A DNA stretch of 64,000 nucleotides, from NCBI GenBank assembly GCA_964565925.1, contig CAZMGV010000008.1:62001-126000 (forward strand). The letters are read 5' to 3'. The number at the start of each line of letters is the position of its first letter. Position 1 is the stretch's first letter. This DNA is from CAZMGV01 sp964565925 (GTDB lineage: Bacteria > JAGRBM01 > JAHCIT01). The notes below the pieces were generated by a model that saw only the letters and a program-made list of their open reading frames with translations, made no database searches and was not told the origin of the DNA. Shown piece by piece: positions 58,434-64,000 of the stretch. Both the position numbers and the translations under genes were made by a program.

Positions 58434-61091
58434 TCAGCCGACCTTCTTCTTCGCGGCCCCTTGGGCACCTTTGCCGTCGTCTTTGGCCACCGCTTTGGGC
58501 GACGCCTTTGCCGTAAAAGTCAGTTCGCCGCCCGCGCCGGCATCTATCGTGACGGTCGACCCGTCACCGATGTCGCCGGACAGCAGTTTAAGCGCCAGCG
58601 GATCGACGATCTCCCGCTGGATCACCCGCTTGAGCGGCCGGGCGCCGTAAGCCGGGTCATAGCCCCGCTCCGCCAGGACTGTCCGGGCCTTCTCCGATAG
58701 CTCCATGGTGATACCGCGTTCCAGCAGCCGCTTGCCCAGCGATTTGAGCTGCACGCCGATGATGTTCGCGATTTCGCCCCGGCTCAGCGCATCGAAATAC
58801 ACGATGTCGTCCACCCGGTTCAGGAACTCCGGCTTGAAGGTCGCCTTGAGCGCCTCGCCTGCGCGGCGCTCGGCTTCGGCCGCGTCGCCGGACTGGGCGG
58901 CTTCGAGGATAAAGCTCGACCCGACGTTGGAGGTCATGATCAGCACGGCGTTACGGAAATCCACCGTGCGCCCCTGCCCATCCGTCAGGCGGCCGTCGTC
59001 CAGAATCTGGAGCAGCACGTTGAACACGTCCGGATGTGCCTTCTCGATCTCGTCGAATAGAATTACGCAATACGGGCGCCGCCGCACCGCTTCCGTCAGC
59101 TGGCCGCCCTCGTCGTAACCCACGTAACCCGGCGGCGCGCCGATCAGCCGCTGCACGGAGAACTTCTCCATGTATTCGGACATGTCGATGCGGACCATCG
59201 ACTGCTCGGTGTCGAACAGGAACTCCGCCAGCGCCCGGGCGGTCTCGGTCTTGCCGACGCCGGTGGGGCCCAGGAAAATGAACGAACCGATCGGCCGGTT
59301 CGGGTCTTTAAGACCCGCACGCGAACGCCGCACGGCGTTCGACACGGCGACGATCGCCTTCTTCTGACCGATGACCCGCTCGCCGAGGCGTCCTTCCATC
59401 TTGAGGAGCCGCTCGCGGTCGCCTTCCAGCATCTTGTCGACAGGAATACCGGTCCAGCGCGCCACGACGGCGGCGATCTCCTGATCGGTCACTTCCTTCT
59501 TGAACATGGAGCCCTTGGCCTGGCCCGCCGATATTGAGGATTCCCGTTCGGCAAGCTGAGCCTTCAGTTTCGGCAGGTCGCCGTACTTGATCTCCGAGGC
59601 GCGCTGCAGATCGCCCGCCCGCTGGCGGCGCTCCAGTTCCATCTCGAGATCGCTGACTTTCTCTTTCAGCGACGAGAGCCCTGTCATGGAACTCTTCTCG
59701 CTCTCCCACTGGGCGCGCATCCGCTTGGACTGCTCGCGAAGGTCGACGATCTCGCTCTCCATGCCGGCAAGCCGTTTCTTCGACGCGTCGTCGGTCTCCT
59801 TGGAAAGCGCCTGCTTTTCCAGTTCGAGCTGGATCAGCTTGCGGTCCACGACGTCGATTTCGGTCGGGACCGAGTCCATCTCGATCCTGAGCCGCGAGGC
59901 GGCTTCGTCGATCAGGTCGATCGCCTTGTCCGGCAAAAAACGGTCGGTGATGTAGCGGTTACTGAGCTGCGCCGCCGCGACAATGGCCGTGTCCTGGATC
60001 CGGACGCGGTGATGGGTTTCATATTTTTCTTTCAGGCCGCGCAGGATGGCGATGGTGTCTTCCACCGACGGCTGGCCGACAAACACCGGCGCGAACCGTC
60101 GCTCCAGCGCCTTGTCCTTCTCGATGTATTTGCGGTATTCATCCAGCGTCGTGGCGCCCACGCAGCGCAGTTCGCCGCGCGCGAGCATCGGTTTCAGCAT
60201 GTTCGAGGCGTCCATGGACCCCTCGGCCGAACCGGCGCCGACCAGTGTGTGCAGTTCGTCGATAAAGCAGATGATCTCGCCGTTGCTGTCGACGATCTCT
60301 TTCAGGACCGCTTTCAGCCGCTCCTCGAACTCGCCCCGGTATTTGGCGCCTGCCACGAGACCGCCCAGATCGAGTGCAATCAGTTTCTTGTCCTTGAGTC
60401 CTTCGGGCACGTCGCCCGAGACAATGCGCTGGGCAAGCCCTTCGACAATCGCCGTCTTGCCCACGCCCGGTTCGCCGATCAGCACCGGGTTGTTCTTGGT
60501 GCGGCGGGAGAGCACCTGGATCACCCGGCGGATCTCTTCGTCACGGCCGATGACCGGGTCGAGCTTGCCGCGGCGGGCGACTTCCGTGAGGTCCCGGCCG
60601 TATTTGGCGAGCGCCTGGAAAGTCGCCTCGGGGTTCTGGTCCACGACCTTGTTCGTTCCCCTGAGCGCCTTGATCGCCTCACGGATCCGGTCGGGCGTCA
60701 CACCTTGGGCCGCCAGTGCGTCGTACGCGCCGTGGCCTTTCTCCAGCGTCATGCCAAGCAGGATATGTTCCGTCGAGACGTATTCGTCCTTGTTCTTGGC
60801 CGCCTCGTCTTCGGCCTTGTCCATCACCTTCTGGAAACGGGGTGACAGATGCGGGCTGGCGCCGCCCTCCATTTTCGGCAGACGCCCGAGCACCGCCTGC
60901 AGATCGTTTTTCAGGACGGTCGAACGCGCACCGATACGTTCCAGCAGCGGCGGAACAATGCCGTCCTGCTGGTCGATGAGCGCCTTCAGGACGTGTTCCG
61001 GCAGCAGGTCCGGATGGCCGGACTTTCTCGCCAGTTCGACCGCCTCGTTGATCGCTTCCTGGGCCTTAACCGTCAGTTTTTCCGCTCGCAT
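58434..61091 (-). CDS. clpB: Disaggregase chaperone ClpB
   Basis: An 885-residue Hsp100 ATPase that rescues aggregated proteins with DnaK. The N-domain begins KLTVKAQEAINEAVELARKSG. NBD1 has Walker A GEPGVGKTAIVEGLA; a coiled-coil middle domain (about 400-530) separates it from NBD2 with Walker A GPTGVGKTETARALAE and Walker B VILFDEIEKAHPDVF. The C-terminus has a Lys/Ala-rich extension (KDDGKGAQGAAKKK). The coiled coil and length distinguish ClpB from ClpA/C. A weak hairpin at 58379-58392 lies after its stop. Confidence 0.96.
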   Translation of the reverse strand: MRAEKLTVKAQEAINEAVELARKSGHPDLLPEHVLKALIDQQDGIVPPLLERIGARSTVLKNDLQAVLGRLPKMEGGASPHLSPRFQKVMDKAEDEAAKNKDEYVSTEHILLGMTLEKGHGAYDALAAQGVTPDRIREAIKALRGTNKVVDQNPEATFQALAKYGRDLTEVARRGKLDPVIGRDEEIRRVIQVLSRRTKNNPVLIGEPGVGKTAIVEGLAQRIVSGDVPEGLKDKKLIALDLGGLVAGAKYRGEFEERLKAVLKEIVDSNGEIICFIDELHTLVGAGSAEGSMDASNMLKPMLARGELRCVGATTLDEYRKYIEKDKALERRFAPVFVGQPSVEDTIAILRGLKEKYETHHRVRIQDTAIVAAAQLSNRYITDRFLPDKAIDLIDEAASRLRIEMDSVPTEIDVVDRKLIQLELEKQALSKETDDASKKRLAGMESEIVDLREQSKRMRAQWESEKSSMTGLSSLKEKVSDLEMELERRQRAGDLQRASEIKYGDLPKLKAQLAERESSISAGQAKGSMFKKEVTDQEIAAVVARWTGIPVDKMLEGDRERLLKMEGRLGERVIGQKKAIVAVSNAVRRSRAGLKDPNRPIGSFIFLGPTGVGKTETARALAEFLFDTEQSMVRIDMSEYMEKFSVQRLIGAPPGYVGYDEGGQLTEAVRRRPYCVILFDEIEKAHPDVFNVLLQILDDGRLTDGQGRTVDFRNAVLIMTSNVGSSFILEAAQSGDAAEAERRAGEALKATFKPEFLNRVDDIVYFDALSRGEIANIIGVQLKSLGKRLLERGITMELSEKARTVLAERGYDPAYGARPLKRVIQREIVDPLALKLLSGDIGDGSTVTIDAGAGGELTFTAKASPKAVAKDDGKGAQGAAKKKVG

Positions 61092-61155
61092 ACCCTATTC
61101 CTTATACAGACAAGCACCCGGGCGGGATGATCTCCGTCAGGGTCTTCCGTGGGGG

Positions 61156-61176
61156 CCGGCCCCGATTCCGGGCCGG
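61156..61176. terminator. GC-rich hairpin between htrA and clpB
   Basis: CCGGCCC (61156-61162) and GGGCCGG (61170-61176) with a seven-base loop, 25 bp past the htrA stop. There is no T-tract on the - strand, so it may act as a weak terminator or an mRNA-stabilising stem. Confidence 0.4.
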
Positions 61177-61200
61177 TCCGTATAGGGAACGTAAGGACGA

Positions 61201-62589
61201 TTATCCGAGCGGCAAGACCACCCCGAAACGGGTGGCACCCCGGGCGCCGTGAACGTAGACAGAATTGCGGTTTAATGAGCTTCTGAGCAGCTCATAAAGG
61301 GCTTTCAGGTCCTTGACAGGGCGGTTATTCACCCGGAAAACCAGATCCCCCTTCTGAAACCCGATCTGGTCGGCGACGGACCCTTTGGTGACCGATTTGA
61401 CGACGGCCCCGGTGAGCCCGGGATTCCGCTTTTTGACCCCCGCCGGGACCTCCTCGAACCGCAGCCCGGTCCGTTCGGCAAACAGGTTGCCGACCTCTTC
61501 GGGCGGCAGAACGACCATCTTCAGGTTGTATTTGAGCTGCGCCTTGTTCCGCATGACGGTCACGGACGCGACGTCGTTGACCGTGAGGCTGCGGATGGCA
61601 GCGGTGAAATCGTTGAGGTTCTTCACCGGACGGTTCGAGATAGCCGTCACGATGTCCTTGGGTTTGAGGCCCGCCGCGTCGGCCGGTGAGCCCTTGTTCA
61701 CCCCGACAATCAGAACCCCTTTGCCGTCGTAGCCGAGCGCCTCGGCCAGATCCGGGGTCAGCTCCTGCGGCTGCATCCCGACCCAGGGCTCGATCACCTG
61801 CCCAAAGGCGATCAGGTCCTCAAATACACGTCTTGCATCGTCGATCGGAATAGCGAAGCCGATCCCCTGCCCTTCGCTATAGATGGCCGTATTGATGCCG
61901 ATCACTTCGCCCAGAATGTTGAGCAGCGGGCCGCCGGAATTGCCCGGATTGATCGGCGCGTCGGTCTGGAGGAAATTGTAATAAGCCTTGTCTTGGGCCT
62001 GAACCGTGCGGCCGGTGGCCGAGATGACGCCCGTGGAAAGCGTATGCGAGAGGCCGAACGGGTTGCCGATGGCGATCACCGGTTCACCTATCAGGAGGTC
62101 GTCGCTACGGCCCAGTGAAATCGTGGGCAGTTTCATCGGCGCATCGACTTTCAGCACCGCCAGATCGCGGTCGGCGTCGGCACCCACCAGCTCGGCCGGG
62201 AACTCGCGATCGTCCACCAGCTTCACGAAGATCTCGTTCGCCTTCTCGATCACATGCGCATTGGTCAGCACATGGCCCTTGGCGTCGATTACGAAACCGG
62301 TGCCCAGGCTCTGGAACTCGCGGCGGACATTGAACCCGCCCATGTCGGGGAACATGTTTCCGAAAGGGCTTGAGAAGAACGGATTCGACTCGATCCGCTC
62401 GCCCTTCACCCGGATATTTACGACGGCCGGGGAGGCATCCTTGAACACCTTGACGACCGGCGTCTCGCGAAGCCGCTTGCGGGCGTCGTCGTCCAGTTGT
62501 TTCGGGGGCAGCTGGGCCTGCGCCATACGCGCAAAAAGCAGAAGCGCCGCACAAAGGGCGGCGCTTCCGGGTTTGAACGGGCTTTTCAC
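61201..62589 (-). CDS. Periplasmic serine protease HtrA/Deg
   Basis: A 462-residue periplasmic quality-control protease. Signal peptide cut near MAQAQLPP. The trypsin-like triad is complete: His in LTNAHVIE, Asp in DRDLAVLKVD, Ser in GNSGGPLLN. Two PDZ domains follow: GVLIVGVNKGSPADAAGLKPKDIVTAI and VVKSVTKGSVADQIGFQKGDLVFRVN. This is the DegP/DegQ/MucD layout. It lies 110 bp upstream of clpB on the same strand, so two protein-stress genes are adjacent. Confidence 0.94.
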   Translation of the reverse strand: MKSPFKPGSAALCAALLLFARMAQAQLPPKQLDDDARKRLRETPVVKVFKDASPAVVNIRVKGERIESNPFFSSPFGNMFPDMGGFNVRREFQSLGTGFVIDAKGHVLTNAHVIEKANEIFVKLVDDREFPAELVGADADRDLAVLKVDAPMKLPTISLGRSDDLLIGEPVIAIGNPFGLSHTLSTGVISATGRTVQAQDKAYYNFLQTDAPINPGNSGGPLLNILGEVIGINTAIYSEGQGIGFAIPIDDARRVFEDLIAFGQVIEPWVGMQPQELTPDLAEALGYDGKGVLIVGVNKGSPADAAGLKPKDIVTAISNRPVKNLNDFTAAIRSLTVNDVASVTVMRNKAQLKYNLKMVVLPPEEVGNLFAERTGLRFEEVPAGVKKRNPGLTGAVVKSVTKGSVADQIGFQKGDLVFRVNNRPVKDLKALYELLRSSLNRNSVYVHGARGATRFGVVLPLG

Positions 62590-62617
62590 GGCTGGCGTGA
62601 ACGCTCGCTTTCTTGGT

Positions 62618-62827
62618 TCAGCGGTCCGGGTTCTCGGTGCGCTTCATGTGGACGCCGCCGGCCGCGATTTCGCGCAGCGCCAGCACCACTTCCTTGTTGC
62701 CGTCCTCGTTGACGACGGTGGAGTCGCTGCCGCGCAGAAGATCCTTGGTGCGGCGGGACGCGAGCTTCACGAGCTCGAAGCGGTTGGGAACCTTCTCGAT
62801 GCAGTCTTCTACGGTTACGCGCGCCAT
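62618..62827 (-). CDS. rpoZ: RNA polymerase omega subunit
   Basis: A 69-residue subunit that assists assembly of RNA polymerase by binding beta-prime. ARVTVEDCIEKVPNRFELVKLASRRTKDL is the family signature, followed by NKEVVLALREIAAGGV. Length is a bit short but usual for deltaproteobacteria-like lineages. The start ATG follows the pattern MARVT exactly. It lies 28 bp upstream of htrA on the same strand. Confidence 0.93.
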   Translation of the reverse strand: MARVTVEDCIEKVPNRFELVKLASRRTKDLLRGSDSTVVNEDGNKEVVLALREIAAGGVHMKRTENPDR

Positions 62828-62948
62828 GGTTAACGCCTTTCAATATACTGGAATCATTAAGGAATAAGGCCGCCGGTGATTCCAGCCCGGGGCCCATAAG
62901 TTATGGATTTGGGCGCTTAAGTCAAGGGTGCCCTGCACCCGCAGGCCT

Positions 62949-63431
62949 TTAGCGTTTACGGAGCTTCGCGCGGAGCTGTTTCTCGACGCTCTTGGGAATC
63001 ATGCCATGGGTGTCGCCCCCTAGCTTGATGATCTCCTTGATAAGCGTGCTGGAGAGGTGCGAGTAGCGGCTGTCGGTCACCATGAACAGCGTTTCCGTCT
63101 CGGGGCGCATCTGCTTGTTGGAGAGCGCCATCTGGAACTCATATTCGAAGTCGGAGAACGATCGGACGCCGCGAATGATGATCGTGGCGCCCTTCTTCTT
63201 CATGTAGTCGACCAGCAGGCCGTCGAAGAGGTCCACGCTGACGTTCTTCAGGTTCTTCACGAGGCCCCGGACCATCTCGGCCCGCTCGACCGGCGTGAAT
63301 GCCGTGCTCTTGGACGTATTGTTGGCGATCGTGATGATGAGCTTGTCCACCACACTGGAGGCGCGCTCGATCACATTCAGGTGACCGTTGGTGGGCGGAT
63401 CGAACGAACCGGCATAGACGGCGGTTTTCAC
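62949..63431 (-). CDS. coaD: Phosphopantetheine adenylyltransferase
   Basis: Makes dephospho-CoA from 4'-phosphopantetheine and ATP, the fourth step of CoA synthesis. A 160-residue protein: AVYAGSFDPPTNGHLNVIERA (nucleotidyltransferase TxGH-type loop), LFDGLLVDYMKKKGATIIIRGVRSFSDFEYEFQMALSN and YSHLSSTLIKEIIKLGGD. All active-site segments are present. The GTG at 63431 shares a base with the rsmD stop (TAGTG), so it is translationally coupled to rsmD, a common gene pair in bacteria. Confidence 0.95.
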   Translation of the reverse strand: MKTAVYAGSFDPPTNGHLNVIERASSVVDKLIITIANNTSKSTAFTPVERAEMVRGLVKNLKNVSVDLFDGLLVDYMKKKGATIIIRGVRSFSDFEYEFQMALSNKQMRPETETLFMVTDSRYSHLSSTLIKEIIKLGGDTHGMIPKSVEKQLRAKLRKR

Positions 63432-64000
63432 TAGGCGGGGCTCCCCTCGGAGGGCGGCCGGACCTCGTACACGGTGGCGCGGGTGTCGCCCCAGCCGTGA
63501 TCGGATACTGCCGCTAACCGGTTCCACTTCCTGTCTGCCTGCGGGCCGTTACGGGCCGAATGCTCGACAACCACAAGGGAACCGGCCGGGATGCTACCCG
63601 ACGCGTCGATCAAGGCAAGGAGGTTGTCATAGTTGGTTTCGGCGTACGGCGGATCGGCAAACACGAGCCAGGGCCGTGAAGCGTTCTTTCCCGCACTGGC
63701 ACGGGCTTCGAAATACTTGCCAACCCGGACCGGAACCGTCTGAACCCGGTCCAGTATTCCCAGCGTATGGGCATTCTCCCGGATCACCTTTTCGGCGTCC
63801 CGGTCCGCTTCGACACAGACCGCTCTGGGGATTCCTCTGGAGATGGCCTCGAAGGCCAGCGCGCCTGAACCGGCGTAGAGATCGAGCACGCCTTCGAACC
63901 GGTCCCACTCCTGATCCTGTTTCGCCAGCAGGCTGGCCAGCGCGTTGAAGATCGCCCCCCGCACCTTGTCAGAAGTGGGGCGGGTCTTGTCGTTCTCCGG
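63431..64000 (-). CDS. rsmD: 16S rRNA (guanine966-N2)-methyltransferase RsmD (partial)
   Basis: Methylates G966 of 16S rRNA using SAM. The 5' end lies beyond the right edge; the last visible upstream codons give RPTSDKVRGAIFNAL, the classic RsmD N-terminal block, so an internal GTG at 63964 is not the start. SAM motif I is VLDLYAGSGALAFEAISRG, the acidic loop AVCVEADRDA follows, and the catalytic DPPY motif is in FADPPYAETNYD. It overlaps coaD by one base. Confidence 0.92.
   Translation of the reverse strand, partial: PENDKTRPTSDKVRGAIFNALASLLAKQDQEWDRFEGVLDLYAGSGALAFEAISRGIPRAVCVEADRDAEKVIRENAHTLGILDRVQTVPVRVGKYFEARASAGKNASRPWLVFADPPYAETNYDNLLALIDASGSIPAGSLVVVEHSARNGPQADRKWNRLAAVSDHGWGDTRATVYEVRPPSEGSPA

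Overview
The window is a high-GC, gene-dense chromosomal segment from a Gram-negative bacterium. Evidence for a diderm is a type II secretion (T2SS) locus, a tripartite RND pump, periplasmic HtrA and Spy-like proteins, and an outer-membrane beta-barrel candidate. The mix of a DUF4388 protein, a small CDYF-type cysteine protein, a MoxR/DUF58/BatA/DUF4159 cluster, a free-standing B12-binding mutase subunit and a citramalate synthase suggests a deltaproteobacteria-like lineage (Myxococcota, Desulfobacterota or an uncultured relative). That placement is inference; there is no rRNA or tRNA here to test it.

Layout. 1-2166: end of an unknown gene, a Spy-like periplasmic protein, a small Cys-rich protein and a DUF547 protein. 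2364-8388: a + strand run with tiny gaps or overlaps: proS, an AbrB-like/DUF4388 protein, pyrF, anmK and a sugar-phosphate nucleotidyltransferase. 8419-19608: a long - strand run: XRE regulator, truncated-sensor-like membrane protein, lipoprotein, B12-binding domain, MA-type metallopeptidase, then MoxR, DUF58, BatA, DUF4159 and a vWA/GATase-like protein. 19609-30881: an intergenic region with a perfect 21-bp palindrome, then gspC-gspK. 30911-35733: a triple Cys/His-repeat protein, cimA, aspartate kinase, tsaE and a DUF1207-like outer-membrane protein (all -).

35860-43087: a crotonase, then an RND-MFP-OMF-MarR operon with an inverted-repeat operator candidate in front and a clear terminator followed by further hairpins behind. 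43369-46162: a small HTH protein and a divergent TetR/FAD-oxidoreductase pair sharing an 18-bp operator candidate. 46176-50737: a - strand group with a MoaD/ThiS-like ubiquitin-fold carrier ending GG-Ile-Ser, a JAMM protease, a divergent lipoate-ligase-like protein, a ThiF/MoeB-type E1 and a small coupled protein, interrupted by palindromic repeats and carrying 15-bp tandem repeats inside two genes. 51033-52918: a clearly lower-GC island of three genes (2-3 TM protein, Cas2/SinR-like small protein, TIGR02391-like protein), a defence-type candidate. 52919-54723: a repeat-rich stretch with four back-to-back perfect hairpins in front of an unknown gene whose 3' part is made of repeat DNA. 54724-64000: thiolase, GMC oxidoreductase, TetR, clpB, htrA, rpoZ, coaD and the 3' part of rsmD.

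The strongest candidates for something undescribed are the carrier/JAMM/E1/lipoate-ligase-like cluster (47204-50737), the low-GC three-gene island (51033-52918), and the repeat-built gene with its hairpin leader (53145-54420).
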